Position numbers and translations under genes: made by a program | Part shown: positions 24,314 to 34,152 of the stretch, one piece after another | How the letters are laid out: each line of letters opens with the position of its first letter | Position numbering within the stretch: the stretch's first letter is position 1 | Assembly (NCBI RefSeq): GCF_023716465.1 | Contig: NZ_CP092415.1 | Span: 2,271,501 to 2,335,500 of the forward strand | Reading direction: 5' to 3' | Source: Flagellimonas marinaquae | GTDB lineage: Bacteria; Bacteroidota; Bacteroidia; Flavobacteriales; Flavobacteriaceae | DNA: 64,000 nt | The notes under the pieces: generated by a model | Told to the model about the DNA's origin: nothing | What the model saw: the letters and a program-made list of their open reading frames with translations, nothing else | The model's database searches: none

Positions 24314-25456
24314 TTAAATCTTTGTTGAAAGTATATTGTCTTCCAATCTTTCCAAAATAAATTCATAATCCTTTGGATTGTGGACAAAATCCAGTTCGCC
24401 CATGTCTACGATCACACTGTTTTGGCTCGGGTGGCTTTTAATAAAGTCCAAGTATCCTCTGTTGATTTTTTCCAGATAGGCAGGGTCTATCTTCTGCTCA
24501 TAATCGCGACCTCTTTTTTTAATGTTGGCCAATAACCGTTCGGTATTTTGATAGAGGTAGAGATAGATCTCTGGTTTTTTAACCTCTTTGTACATAAAGC
24601 TAAAAACCTTTCGGTATAGATTATATTCCTCTTTTTGCAGGGTCACTTTCGCAAAAATCAGGGATTTGAATATATCGTAATCACTCACCATAAAATTCTT
24701 GAACAGGTCAAATTGGGAAGTATCGTCCATAAATTGCTGGTACCTATCCGCCAAAAACGACATTTCCAATGGAAAAGCATAACGGGACTGGTCTTCATAA
24801 AACTTGGGCAGAAATGGGTTGTCCGCAAAACGCTCCAAAACCAGCTTGGCATTAAAATCGTTGGATATCATCTTGGACAAAGTGGTTTTGCCCGCTCCAA
24901 TGTTGCCTTCTATGGCAATTAATTGTAGCTGGGAAAAAAGCCCGCTCCTATCTTTAAAAAGTTTGTGTTTGGTCTTTGTAAGTTCACTCTTGTCCCTGCA
25001 CTCCTGCAAAAGATTTCGGGTATCCTTTTCTAGGACCGGATGATAGAATTGGGGGGCAATATCGCTCAGTGGCTTTAAAACAAACTTTCTGTGCTGCATT
25101 TGCGGGTGGGGAATCACCAGACTTTCATTGGTTATGGTTTCCGCACCATAGTATATTATATCGATATCCAAAGTCCTTGAACTATATCCACTGTCCATTC
25201 GTTTTCTGCCAAAATCCTCTTCGATCTGTAAAAGTGCATCCAGTAGTTCTTTGGGTTCCAGCGGGGTAAGTAAGGATACAACAATATTGAAAAAATCACC
25301 GCCATCGAACCCCACGGCAGGATTTTCGTAGACCGAGGAAATATCCAATATCTTGCCCGTTTTTCCCTGAATCTGGAAAATGGCTTTTTGTAGCGTAGCA
25401 AGGCGATTGCCCATATTACTGCCCAAAGAAAGATATACCTTTTGTTTTCTGTTCAT
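24314..25456 (-). CDS. folK: fused HPPK (FolK) and deoxynucleoside kinase
   Basis: The 380-residue product has two enzymes. Residues 1-155 are 6-hydroxymethyl-dihydropterin pyrophosphokinase, with YLSLGSNMGNR and SSRTLDIDIIYYG, making the folate precursor. Residues 176-380 are a deoxynucleoside kinase, with Walker A GNIGAGKT (184-191), a FLADRYQQF motif and a lid region with KKRGRDYEQ, salvaging deoxynucleosides. A basic linker lies between them. From family knowledge this fusion is common in Bacteroidota; it links folate supply and dNTP salvage. It diverges from sppA. Confidence 0.93.
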   Translation of the reverse strand: MNRKQKVYLSLGSNMGNRLATLQKAIFQIQGKTGKILDISSVYENPAVGFDGGDFFNIVVSLLTPLEPKELLDALLQIEEDFGRKRMDSGYSSRTLDIDIIYYGAETITNESLVIPHPQMQHRKFVLKPLSDIAPQFYHPVLEKDTRNLLQECRDKSELTKTKHKLFKDRSGLFSQLQLIAIEGNIGAGKTTLSKMISNDFNAKLVLERFADNPFLPKFYEDQSRYAFPLEMSFLADRYQQFMDDTSQFDLFKNFMVSDYDIFKSLIFAKVTLQKEEYNLYRKVFSFMYKEVKKPEIYLYLYQNTERLLANIKKRGRDYEQKIDPAYLEKINRGYLDFIKSHPSQNSVIVDMGELDFVHNPKDYEFILERLEDNILSTKI

Positions 25457-25496
25457 AATCGAAGAAACAAAGTAAACAAAACATTACTACAATGGT

Positions 25497-25504
25497 TATA
25501 TTTG
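25497..25504 (+). promoter_or_regulatory. -7 box of sppA
   Basis: TATATTTG matches TAnnTTTG exactly, 22 bases before the ATG at 25526. Its place supports that ATG over an in-frame ATG at 25442. A -33 TTG is not evident. Confidence 0.4.
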
Positions 25505-25525
25505 AAGTGTATTAAATTTTATTGC

Positions 25526-27286
25526 ATGAAGTTTTTGAGAAACCTGCTTGCTTCTATTTTGGGAAGCTTAGTGGCATTTATGATCGTGGTGGGCATGTTC
25601 TTTATTTTTATGGTGCTCGTAGGCAGTGCGGAAGACGGTGTTTTGGTAAAAAAGAACTCCGTATTGGAAATTAGTTTTGTGGCACCCATTATGGATTATA
25701 CGGGAAAGGATGAAACCGATCCTTTCGCATCTATATGGACAGAGGAGTTTGGACTGGATGAGATCCTTCATGCCATAGAAGTTGCCAAAAATGACGCTAA
25801 TATCGAAGGAATTAGCTTAACTACTGGTTTTTTACAGGCCGGGATGGCGCAGACAAGGGAAATAAGAAATGCACTTATCGATTTTAAATCGAATGGAAAA
25901 TTTGTTATGGCACATGCCGATGTGTACGCCCAACGCGATTACTATCTGGCGACCGCTGCGGACGAAGTGTACTTAAACCCCGTAGGTGTGGTCGATTTTA
26001 AGGGATTGTCCACCGAGGTGCTTTTTTACAAAGAGCTACAGGAAAAATCAGGAATAAAAATGGAAGTAATTCGCCATGGAAAATATAAGAGTGCGGTAGA
26101 ACCGTTTCTTTCCGATACCATGAGCGATGAAAACCGTACACAGATCAAGGAACTGATAACTTCCATCTGGAATATTATGGTGGAGGATATCTCGGAATCC
26201 AGAAATATTGCCCCAGAAAACTTAAATAGAATTGCCGACACACTCGGGGGTAGAACACCTCAGTATGCAATTGCTTCCGGATTGTTGGATGGAGCATTGC
26301 ACTACGATGAATACGAAAACTTGATCAAGCAGAAAATAGGTGTTGAGGAAGACGATGAGGTGGAGTATGTGGGATTAAGAGATTATATTCAAAACTCCAG
26401 CAAAAAGAAACTGAAGACAGGTTCCGATAAAATAGCCGTGATTTACGCTCAAGGCGAAATTCTTGGTGGCGAGGGCGGCAGGGATTATATTGGTCAGGGA
26501 CTGATCGTGGACGCCTTGCACAAAGCGCTGGACAATGAGAATATAAAAGCCATAGTGGTGCGTGTAAATTCTCCAGGGGGAAGCGCATTGGTATCCGATA
26601 TCATTTGGCGCGAAATGCAATTGGCCAAAAAGGAAAAGCCTTTGGTGGTTTCCTTTGGAAACGTTGCCGCATCAGGAGGATATTACATAGGTGTGGCAGG
26701 GGATAAAATTTTTGCAGAGGCTACCACGATTACGGGTTCCATTGGAGTATTTGGAACTATACCCAATATGCACGAATTGGCCAAAAACATAGGGGTGAAC
26801 GCAGAGCAGGTGGGTACCAACGCAAATTCTGTGGATTATTCCTTTTTTGAGCCCATGTCGGACTCGTTCCGAAATGTAATGCAGGAAAGTATCGAGGAAA
26901 CCTACCAAACCTTTTTAAGTCGTGTATCGCAAGGTAGGAACATGCCCGTAGAAAAGGTGAACGAGGTGGCGCAAGGCAGGGTCTGGAGCGGTGTTGATGC
27001 GAAAGCTCTAGGATTGGTGGATGAACTTGGTAACTTGGAGGACGCCATTGCTGCAGCGGCAGAAATGGCCGGATTAAGCGATTACGGTGTACGAAAGTAC
27101 CCCAAGTATAAATCTGGATTCGAGCAGTTTATGGAAGATTATGGTGCGGTTAAATCTAAGATCGGGGAGTCCATTATACAGGAAGAAATCGGTACCGAAG
27201 CCTATCAGGTAATAAAAGAATTCAAAGAGTTTACCAAACAAGAGGGAATTCAGGCTAAGATGCCTTTCAGCCTAAACATTAAATAG
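25526..27286 (+). CDS. sppA: signal peptide peptidase SppA, long (67K) form
   Basis: The start ATG 25526 gives 586 residues with an N-terminal membrane anchor (LLASILGSLVAFMIVVGMFFIFMVLV in part). Two tandem peptidase S49 domains follow. The catalytic Lys lies in the first domain (RHGKYKSAVEP) and the nucleophile Ser in the second (NVAASGGYYIG), as in E. coli SppA. It degrades remnant signal peptides in the inner membrane. A queuosine-precursor transporter gene follows after 35 bases, and an AsmA gene after that, so these may form one operon. Confidence 0.95.
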   Translation: MKFLRNLLASILGSLVAFMIVVGMFFIFMVLVGSAEDGVLVKKNSVLEISFVAPIMDYTGKDETDPFASIWTEEFGLDEILHAIEVAKNDANIEGISLTTGFLQAGMAQTREIRNALIDFKSNGKFVMAHADVYAQRDYYLATAADEVYLNPVGVVDFKGLSTEVLFYKELQEKSGIKMEVIRHGKYKSAVEPFLSDTMSDENRTQIKELITSIWNIMVEDISESRNIAPENLNRIADTLGGRTPQYAIASGLLDGALHYDEYENLIKQKIGVEEDDEVEYVGLRDYIQNSSKKKLKTGSDKIAVIYAQGEILGGEGGRDYIGQGLIVDALHKALDNENIKAIVVRVNSPGGSALVSDIIWREMQLAKKEKPLVVSFGNVAASGGYYIGVAGDKIFAEATTITGSIGVFGTIPNMHELAKNIGVNAEQVGTNANSVDYSFFEPMSDSFRNVMQESIEETYQTFLSRVSQGRNMPVEKVNEVAQGRVWSGVDAKALGLVDELGNLEDAIAAAAEMAGLSDYGVRKYPKYKSGFEQFMEDYGAVKSKIGESIIQEEIGTEAYQVIKEFKEFTKQEGIQAKMPFSLNIK

Positions 27287-27321
27287 AATTTAAACAGTAC
27301 CACACGGAACTTTAACCATAT

Positions 27322-28029
27322 ATGACGCAAAAAGACAAGAAGAAGGCATTTTCCATTTATCTGTATTTAGGAGCAATGTTCATAACTTCTTTGGTGGTAT
27401 CCAATTTAATCTTTCAAAAATTTTTCTCTTGGAGCCCTTTTGGGGATGTCTCCGTATTCGGTGCACCACTTTTTGAACTTTCGGTAGGTATTTTGCCATA
27501 CCCGATAACCTTTTTGATCACAGACCTCATTTCCGAGATCTATGGTCAAAAAAAGGCCAATCAAGTGGTCACCGCAGGAATTTTCGCTTCGTTTTTTTCC
27601 ATGGCGATAATTTTAGTGGCCAACTACTCCAGTGCCATTCCCAGCTCACCGGTGGACAATGCCACTTTTACCACCGTTTTTGGCCTGTCCCCATTAGGGG
27701 TTTTGGCATCCATGCTGGCTTACTTGGGCGCACAGTATATCGATATTACCATTTATCACTTTTGGAAACGCCTGACCAAAGGGAAAATGTTGTGGCTCCG
27801 TAATAATTTCTCAACATTTTCTTCTCAATTTATAGACACATTCACTGTAGTAGGGCTATTGTGCCTTTTTGGTGTACTGCCGTGGGACAAGTTTTATGGA
27901 TTACTCATTAGTGGGGTAATTTTTAAAATGATGATAGCCCTTCTCGACACCCCTTTGCTCTATTTTTTCGTATATCTGATGAGAAAAAGATTTAACTTAA
28001 AAATAGGAGAGGAAATTTCTTTGGATTGA
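27322..28029 (+). CDS. queuosine precursor transporter (YhhQ/VUT family)
   Basis: The 235-residue product has about six membrane segments. The family pattern is visible in SLVVSNLIFQKF, PYPITFLITDLISEIYGQKKA and the AQYIDITIYHFWKR region. From family knowledge, YhhQ-like proteins import preQ0/preQ1 or queuine for tRNA modification. Which precursor is used here is unknown. It lies between sppA and the AsmA gene on the same strand. Confidence 0.9.
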   Translation: MTQKDKKKAFSIYLYLGAMFITSLVVSNLIFQKFFSWSPFGDVSVFGAPLFELSVGILPYPITFLITDLISEIYGQKKANQVVTAGIFASFFSMAIILVANYSSAIPSSPVDNATFTTVFGLSPLGVLASMLAYLGAQYIDITIYHFWKRLTKGKMLWLRNNFSTFSSQFIDTFTVVGLLCLFGVLPWDKFYGLLISGVIFKMMIALLDTPLLYFFVYLMRKRFNLKIGEEISLD

Positions 28030-28064
28030 TGCTTCTCCTTTAATTTGTTGTAAAACACCCAAGT

Positions 28065-30758
28065 ATGAAGAAAAAAGTCCTAAAAATTACTGGAATAACC
28101 CTACTTATCCTACTCGCAATTAGTATTGCCGTCCCTTTATTTCTTCAAGGTAAGATTGAAGAAATTATCAAGACAAAGGTCAATAACAGCATTAATGCCA
28201 CATTGGATTTTGAGGATGCCGACCTAAGTCTTCTCAAGAACTTTCCCAATGCCCATGTGGAGCTTACCCAATTGTCCTTGATCAATAAGGCTCCTTTCGA
28301 AGGCGATACCCTTTTTGCTACTTCTAAGATCGCATTGTCCATGTCGATTAAAGAACTGTTCAAATCCGCAGATGAGCCGATAGTGATCAAAACTTTGGAT
28401 GTGGATGAAGCCAAGTTGCACATCAAAACCGACGTGGAAGGCAATGCGAATTACGATATAGCCAAAGAGAGCAACGAACCAACGTCCGACCCCACAGGCG
28501 ATCCTGATAGTAGTTTTACATTGAATATGGACTCCTATGCGATAAACAATACCGAAATTGTTTATGAGGATATGGCAAGTGGTATGCTATTGACTATTAT
28601 CGAAATGAATCATAGCGGGACGGGAGACCTGTCTTTGGAAAAATCGGAGCTAAAGACCCTTACCGATGCTCTGGTATCCTTTGAGATGGATGGCACAAAA
28701 TATCTGAACAAAAACAAAATCAATCTAGATGCGCTAATCGGAATAGATCTGAGCGAAAACAAATATACCTTTTTGGAAAATAAGGCCTTGGTGAACCAAT
28801 TGCCACTGGTTTTTGATGGCTTTGTTAAGGTGAACGAGGAAAACCAAGAGGTGGACATTGCATTTAAAACACCTTCTTCCGACTTTAAAAACTTTTTGGC
28901 TGTAATCCCGGAAACCTATGCCGGTAACATAGAAAATGTACAGACCATCGGAAATTTTGAGGTGAATGGAGTGTTTAAAGGAGTAGTGGATGAAGAACAT
29001 ATACCGACCTTTAAAATTGCGATCAATTCGGATAATGCATCCTTCAAGTTTCCCGATTTGCCCAAATCTGTCCGTAATGTGCATATAGACACCGAGATAA
29101 ACAACGAAACTGGTATTACGGAAGATACCTATGTCGATATTAACAGACTCTCTTTTGCCATAGATGAGGATAAATTCAATCTTAAGGCCAAGATCAGGGA
29201 TGTAATGGGCAATACCAAGGTAGACGCCGACATGGACGGTAGGATAAACTTGGCGAACATCTCCCAAGCATATCCTGTGCCGGACGATTATAACCTTAAA
29301 GGCATATTGAATGCCGACGTATCCACATCTTTCGATATGGCTTCTTTGGAAAAGAAACAATATCAGAACACCAAAACCAGTGGAAAAGCATCTTTGACCG
29401 GTTTTGAGTATGCTTCGCAGGAGCTTAAAAACCCTGTAGCCATAAACAAAGCGGCCCTTACCTTTAATCCCAACACCGTTACATTGGATTCTTTTGAAGG
29501 TAAAACGGGAAGTACGGATTTTGCCGCCAAGGGAACTTTAACAAATTTACTGGGTTTTATGTTCAACAATGAAAATATTGAAGGTAGGTTTTCCTTGAAC
29601 TCGAACCAATTTGCACTGAACGATTTTATGGTCGAGGAAACGGCAGATGAAAACCTGTCAACGACCGAGGAAACTACAATTGCTGGAGAGGAACGTATCA
29701 AAATACCATCTTTTTTGGATTGTACCATAGATGCTACTGCAAATACCGTGATCTACGATAACCTTGATCTAAAAAATGTAAAAGGGACATTGGTGATCAA
29801 AGACGAAACCGCTACTGTGAACAATCTTACTTCGGATTTATTCGGGGGTACTATGGGACTTTCTGGGGCGGTATCCACCAAACAAGAGACTTCTACATTC
29901 GATGTAAGCCTCGGTATGAACAATTTTAATATTGGCGAATCTTTTGCTGGTCTGGAACTGTTTAAAGTGTTAACCCCTTTGGCGAGTGCATTGACAGGTA
30001 AACTCAATTCGGATATTAAGATATCGGGTAACCTAAAAGAGGATTTTACCCCTAATTTGGCAACCATTTCCGGAAACTTGCTGGCGGAATTGCTTTCTCC
30101 CAAGTTGGATGCACAGAAAGCTCCTTTGGTGTCTTCTTTGGATAATAAGCTCAATTTTTTGGATACAAAGCAAATCAATTTGGATGGACTTAAAACCGCT
30201 TTGAGCTTTGAAAATGGGGCAGTTAAAGTAAAACCCTTTACCATAAAGTATAAAGATATCAATATAAATGTCGACGGTAGCCATACTTTTGATAGGCAGA
30301 TGCAATACAAAGCCACTCTGGACGTACCTGCTAAATACTTGGGTGCAGAAGTGAACAAACTTATCGCGCAAATGAACGATCAAAGCTTGGGAGAAGTAAC
30401 CATTCCCGTTACCGCCAATATTGGAGGTAGTTTTACAAACCCGTCCGTCAACACCGATATGACTTCGAGTGTAAAAACACTGACCGGTAAGTTGGTGGAA
30501 ATGCAAAAGCAGAAATTGGTGAGTCAAGGAAAGGATAAGGCCAAAGACCTATTGTCCGATGTCTTTAAAAAAGATGAAGCCGATACTACCAAGACCACAT
30601 CTGGCGGCGTAAAAGAGGCCATTGGCAACATTCTTGGAGGAAAAAAGGATACTACGGCAACGGATACGAGCAAAACAGAAAAGGATGAGGTTAAAAATGC
30701 GGCCAAATCCATATTGGGCGGGCTGCTCGGAAAAAAGAAAAAGGATACAGTGAATTAA
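28065..30758 (+). CDS. AsmA family protein
   Basis: The 897-residue product has one N-terminal membrane segment (ITGITLLILLAISIAVPLFL), then the AsmA N-terminal domain (ATLDFEDADLSLLKNFPN), long beta-rich repeats and an AsmA_2-type C-terminal region (about 600-800). The Lys/Thr-rich tail ends in a GGLLGKKKKD stretch. AsmA-like proteins bridge inner and outer membranes, and are linked to phospholipid transport in other bacteria. The tail with repeated KEAIGNILGGKK and AAKSILGGLLGKK is a small internal duplication. Confidence 0.88.
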   Translation: MKKKVLKITGITLLILLAISIAVPLFLQGKIEEIIKTKVNNSINATLDFEDADLSLLKNFPNAHVELTQLSLINKAPFEGDTLFATSKIALSMSIKELFKSADEPIVIKTLDVDEAKLHIKTDVEGNANYDIAKESNEPTSDPTGDPDSSFTLNMDSYAINNTEIVYEDMASGMLLTIIEMNHSGTGDLSLEKSELKTLTDALVSFEMDGTKYLNKNKINLDALIGIDLSENKYTFLENKALVNQLPLVFDGFVKVNEENQEVDIAFKTPSSDFKNFLAVIPETYAGNIENVQTIGNFEVNGVFKGVVDEEHIPTFKIAINSDNASFKFPDLPKSVRNVHIDTEINNETGITEDTYVDINRLSFAIDEDKFNLKAKIRDVMGNTKVDADMDGRINLANISQAYPVPDDYNLKGILNADVSTSFDMASLEKKQYQNTKTSGKASLTGFEYASQELKNPVAINKAALTFNPNTVTLDSFEGKTGSTDFAAKGTLTNLLGFMFNNENIEGRFSLNSNQFALNDFMVEETADENLSTTEETTIAGEERIKIPSFLDCTIDATANTVIYDNLDLKNVKGTLVIKDETATVNNLTSDLFGGTMGLSGAVSTKQETSTFDVSLGMNNFNIGESFAGLELFKVLTPLASALTGKLNSDIKISGNLKEDFTPNLATISGNLLAELLSPKLDAQKAPLVSSLDNKLNFLDTKQINLDGLKTALSFENGAVKVKPFTIKYKDININVDGSHTFDRQMQYKATLDVPAKYLGAEVNKLIAQMNDQSLGEVTIPVTANIGGSFTNPSVNTDMTSSVKTLTGKLVEMQKQKLVSQGKDKAKDLLSDVFKKDEADTTKTTSGGVKEAIGNILGGKKDTTATDTSKTEKDEVKNAAKSILGGLLGKKKKDTVN

Positions 30759-30763
30759 ATGAG

Positions 30764-30791
30764 AAGGGCGATTTTAAAATCGCCCTTTTTT
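30764..30791. terminator. bidirectional terminator
   Basis: AAGGGCGATTTT pairs perfectly with AAAATCGCCCTT and is followed by T residues; it closes the AsmA gene and the convergent DUF6090 gene, whose stop lies inside the trailing T-run. Confidence 0.9.
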
Positions 30792-31557
30792 ATTCCTTGA
30801 TTTCGTTGTCAATGGTTTTCAGAATCTCATCTATACTTTGCATCAATGGATTGTAATGTAACGTTTCCGTTTTGATACTGGTTAGTATGAACATAAGCAT
30901 ATTGTTCTCAAACTCTTTCGACTTTAAAAGATTACGGTTGCTCGTTCGGTCCGAACTAGCGGGAATCCCCAATTCATCGGAGACCCCTGTGAGGTCATAC
31001 AGCGTTTTGATGCTGTTTTCTTCGCTGCGGAACATATCCAGTATCTTGTCCCGCTCATTGGCCAGCATCATTTCTTGCTTCGATATGTCCTCGATGTTGG
31101 AAATCCAATTGGTCAAAAGGATGCGAAGGCGTGGATTGGAGATGTCTTTTAAACTACCCGAATTGATCATTTCCATCAAAAGGGAATTGTTGGGGTTGAA
31201 CGAAATATCGAAAGCCAAGGCGTTATACAGCAAATTGGCGAGCTCTTGCTCATCGGGCAGGTTTTTGGGGTCGACCATATAGACCAAAATTGTTTTAGAG
31301 TCCTCATAGCTTTGCCTGTTGAAGGATATAAGTTCTTTTAATTTGGTTTGGCTGGTCTCGAACTCATCCCGTAGTCCCATAAGGTAAATCTGCTCTTTTT
31401 CCCGTTTGATACCTTGCTCATTGGCGTTATCTATGGCCAGTGCGATCAAAATCCCGATGACCACCAGAACAATTTCCCCTATGGCGTAAAGAATGTAATT
31501 GCTGACTTTTTTCTCGGCTATCAATTCCTTCCTGATTTTTCTGAAAAACTTGAGCAT
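30790..31557 (-). CDS. DUF6090 family membrane protein
   Basis: The 255-residue product starts with the signature FRKIRKELIAEKK, followed by a single membrane segment (ILYAIGEIVLVVIGILIALAI) and NEQGIKREKEQIYL. A long helical soluble domain follows. This is the DUF6090 pattern, common in Flavobacteriaceae and without a known function. It lies 15 bases downstream of the DUF2797 gene in the same direction. Confidence 0.88.
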   Translation of the reverse strand: MLKFFRKIRKELIAEKKVSNYILYAIGEIVLVVIGILIALAIDNANEQGIKREKEQIYLMGLRDEFETSQTKLKELISFNRQSYEDSKTILVYMVDPKNLPDEQELANLLYNALAFDISFNPNNSLLMEMINSGSLKDISNPRLRILLTNWISNIEDISKQEMMLANERDKILDMFRSEENSIKTLYDLTGVSDELGIPASSDRTSNRNLLKSKEFENNMLMFILTSIKTETLHYNPLMQSIDEILKTIDNEIKE

Positions 31558-31572
31558 TTTGGAATGGATTGG

Positions 31573-32367
31573 TCAGCTGATGTTTATACCTACAAAGTAG
31601 CCTTCGCTACTCCTAACATTGAAGACTGTATTGTCATCAAAAATAAGGTATTGCCCTTTTATGCCCTTTAAGGTTCCTTTGTAACTTGGGGTTTTGTCCA
31701 AATTGAGGCTTTTTACCTTTTCTGGATATTGAAGTACGGGAAACTCCAATAAGGTTTCTTGTTTGTCGTTTATAAAGTAGGCAATGGTTTCTTCGGGAAT
31801 ACTGGATTTCAGCTTCTCCCTCCATTCCACTAGATCCACGTCCTCGATATCATTTTTAAGCATTTTTTGCCAGCTGGTCTTGTCGCTCACGTGCGCTTTT
31901 AGGGCAACCTCGGTAATGCCCGCCAAATATCGATTGGGCACTTCCATAATTTCAATGGCTTCGTGGGCGCCTTGGTCTATCCATCGTGTCGGCACTTGGG
32001 ATTTTCGGGTAACGCCTACTTTTACATTGCTGGAGTTCGCCAAGTAAACAATGTGTGGCTGTAACTGCATTTTTTTCTCGAATTCAAGATCACGGTCCGC
32101 TTTGTCCAAATGTGCCGTGCTCAATTCCGGTTTCATGATCCAATCTCCGGCAAGTGGAGTTTCAAAAAAGCACGTCTTGCAAAAGCCTTGTCGGAAAATA
32201 GGCAGGTCTCTGCCACAGTTCAAACACTGAAATTTGATAAAATCTATTTGAACCTCTTTGTCCAAGGCTTGGTTCATATTGATAAAATCGTTCTCGAAAA
32301 CCAAAAAATACTGGATGGGGTTTCCGATTTCGGTTTTCATTTTTCTTAGGACTCCTTCGTACAGCAT
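31573..32367 (-). CDS. DUF2797 family protein
   Basis: The 264-residue product has a zinc-ribbon-like segment with CLNCGRDLPIFRQGFCKTC (four Cys), then a stretch VYLANSSNVKVGVTRKSQVPTRWIDQGA. That second stretch resembles the GIY-YIG fold but lacks clear catalytic residues, as is usual in DUF2797. The function is unknown; nucleic-acid binding is a guess from the zinc site. It is divergent from the GH3 gene. Confidence 0.87.
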   Translation of the reverse strand: MLYEGVLRKMKTEIGNPIQYFLVFENDFINMNQALDKEVQIDFIKFQCLNCGRDLPIFRQGFCKTCFFETPLAGDWIMKPELSTAHLDKADRDLEFEKKMQLQPHIVYLANSSNVKVGVTRKSQVPTRWIDQGAHEAIEIMEVPNRYLAGITEVALKAHVSDKTSWQKMLKNDIEDVDLVEWREKLKSSIPEETIAYFINDKQETLLEFPVLQYPEKVKSLNLDKTPSYKGTLKGIKGQYLIFDDNTVFNVRSSEGYFVGINIS

Positions 32368-32465
32368 TTTTGGATTGAATGTATTTGACTTATTTGAAAA
32401 TGAGTGTTAGAAAAGTTATTTTAGCTGTTGCACCAATCTAATTTTCCAGGTTAAAGATACCTAAA

Positions 32466-33980
32466 ATGCCGATACCATTATTCAACTCCATCGCTTCTTG
32501 GTTGTTACGCAAACGTTATCACCAAATTGAACTTTTTTTAAAATATCCACTGGATGTTCAGGATGAGGTGTTGCGCAAGCTTTTGGATTTTTCCAAGGAA
32601 ACCATGATCGGTAGGCAATATGGTTTTCAGGACCTGCCAAAGTATGATGAATTCCGCAATAGGGTTCCCATAGTGACCTATGAAGATATTGCCCCGATGA
32701 TCGAGCGTACCCGTCGTGGGGAACAGAACCTTTTCTGGCCTACTTCTATAAAATGGTTTGCCAAGAGCAGCGGGACCACCAATGCAAAAAGCAAGTTTAT
32801 CCCGGTAAGTGGAGAGGCCCTGGAAGACTGTCACTACAAATCCAGTAAAGACCTGTTGTGCCTTTATTTAAATAATAACGAAAATTCACAATTGTTCACG
32901 GGTAAAAGTCTCCGTCTGGGAGGGAGTAAGGAGCTGTACGAGGACAATGGGACTTTTTTTGGTGACCTTTCGGCCATTTTGATCGATAATATGCCTCTTT
33001 GGGCAGAATATAGCAGTACGCCCAGTAACAAAGTCTCCCTAATGACCGAATGGGAATCCAAGCTGGAGGCCATTATCGAAGAAAGTATTAGGGAAAATGT
33101 GACCAGTTTGGCAGGCGTACCCTCTTGGATGTTGGTATTGCTCAACCAAGTTTTGGAAAAAACGGGAAAGAACCACTTGTTCGAACTTTGGGAGAATTTA
33201 GAGGTGTACTTTCATGGAGGTGTGAGTTTTACCCCATATAAGAATCAATATAAAAAATTGTTGCCCCGCAAAAAGTTCAACTACTATGAAACTTATAATG
33301 CATCGGAAGGCTTTTTTGGGATTCAAGATCAAAACAGTTCCGACGAATTGCTGTTGATGTTGGACTATGGAATATTTTATGAATTTATTCCTATGCACGC
33401 TTATGGAGAAGGGGATAAGGCCATTCCGCTTTGGGAAGTGGAAACCGGAGTGAACTATGCTATGGTCATCACCACCAATGCCGGCCTATGGCGATATAAA
33501 ATTGGGGATACGGTGAGGTTTACGAGCAAAAATCCCTATCGGATAAAGATTACCGGGAGAACTAAACACCATATTAATGTGTTTGGTGAAGAATTGATCA
33601 TTGAAAATGCCGAGGAAGCCTTAAAGCAAGTCTGTTTAAAAACCGAGGCTGAAATTATGGATTATACCGCAGCTCCCATTTTTATGGCAGGAAAGGAAAA
33701 AGGGGCGCACGAATGGATGATCGAGTTTAGAAAACCACCGAAAGATGTCGGCTATTTCATTGAAATGTTGGACAATGCATTAAAATCACTCAACTCTGAC
33801 TACGAGGCCAAAAGGTACAACAACATAACCTTGAACATGCCAAAGGTGCATTTGGCCAAAGAGAATTTGTTTCATCAATGGCTGAAATCCAAGAATAAAT
33901 TGGGTGGTCAACATAAAATTCCAAGATTGTCCAATGATCGCGATTGCCTCGAGGAACTTCTTCAAATGAACAAGGGGTAA
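32466..33980 (+). CDS. GH3 family acyl-adenylating enzyme
   Basis: The 504-residue product has the GH3 pattern: an ATP-binding region with KWFAKSSGTTNAKSKFIP, YNASEGFFGIQ in the middle, and TTNAGLWRYKIGDTVRF plus KITGRTKHHINVFGEELI near the C-terminal lid. GH3 enzymes adenylate carboxylic acids and often conjugate them to amino acids in plants; bacterial substrates are unknown. The gene stands alone between DUF2797 and the hydrolase-like gene. Confidence 0.92.
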   Translation: MPIPLFNSIASWLLRKRYHQIELFLKYPLDVQDEVLRKLLDFSKETMIGRQYGFQDLPKYDEFRNRVPIVTYEDIAPMIERTRRGEQNLFWPTSIKWFAKSSGTTNAKSKFIPVSGEALEDCHYKSSKDLLCLYLNNNENSQLFTGKSLRLGGSKELYEDNGTFFGDLSAILIDNMPLWAEYSSTPSNKVSLMTEWESKLEAIIEESIRENVTSLAGVPSWMLVLLNQVLEKTGKNHLFELWENLEVYFHGGVSFTPYKNQYKKLLPRKKFNYYETYNASEGFFGIQDQNSSDELLLMLDYGIFYEFIPMHAYGEGDKAIPLWEVETGVNYAMVITTNAGLWRYKIGDTVRFTSKNPYRIKITGRTKHHINVFGEELIIENAEEALKQVCLKTEAEIMDYTAAPIFMAGKEKGAHEWMIEFRKPPKDVGYFIEMLDNALKSLNSDYEAKRYNNITLNMPKVHLAKENLFHQWLKSKNKLGGQHKIPRLSNDRDCLEELLQMNKG

Positions 33981-34019
33981 GCCAGATTTACGGTATCATC
34001 AGGAACCAGTACAGAAGTA

Positions 34020-34035
34020 ACGAAAACGTTTTCGT
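34020..34035. promoter_or_regulatory. 16-bp perfect palindrome, LacI-type operator
   Basis: ACGAAAACGTTTTCGT is a perfect palindrome with a central CG, the style bound by LacI-family repressors. It lies 118 bases upstream of the hydrolase-like gene and 40 bases after the GH3 stop. No LacI regulator or sugar gene is in view. Confidence 0.5.
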
Positions 34036-34152
34036 AAAATAATCCCTTTCGTCGTAAAAACTTTTCTCTTGAACAAATAAAAGTGGATTTGGGCCGTTTA
34101 TTAAAGAACTTTCCCCTATCAATACTTTAAAAACACTAAACCATTAAAAGTC

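Noticed and set aside
28734..29360. 208-codon leftward frame
   Set aside because: Antisense shadow of the AsmA gene; no recognisable domain.
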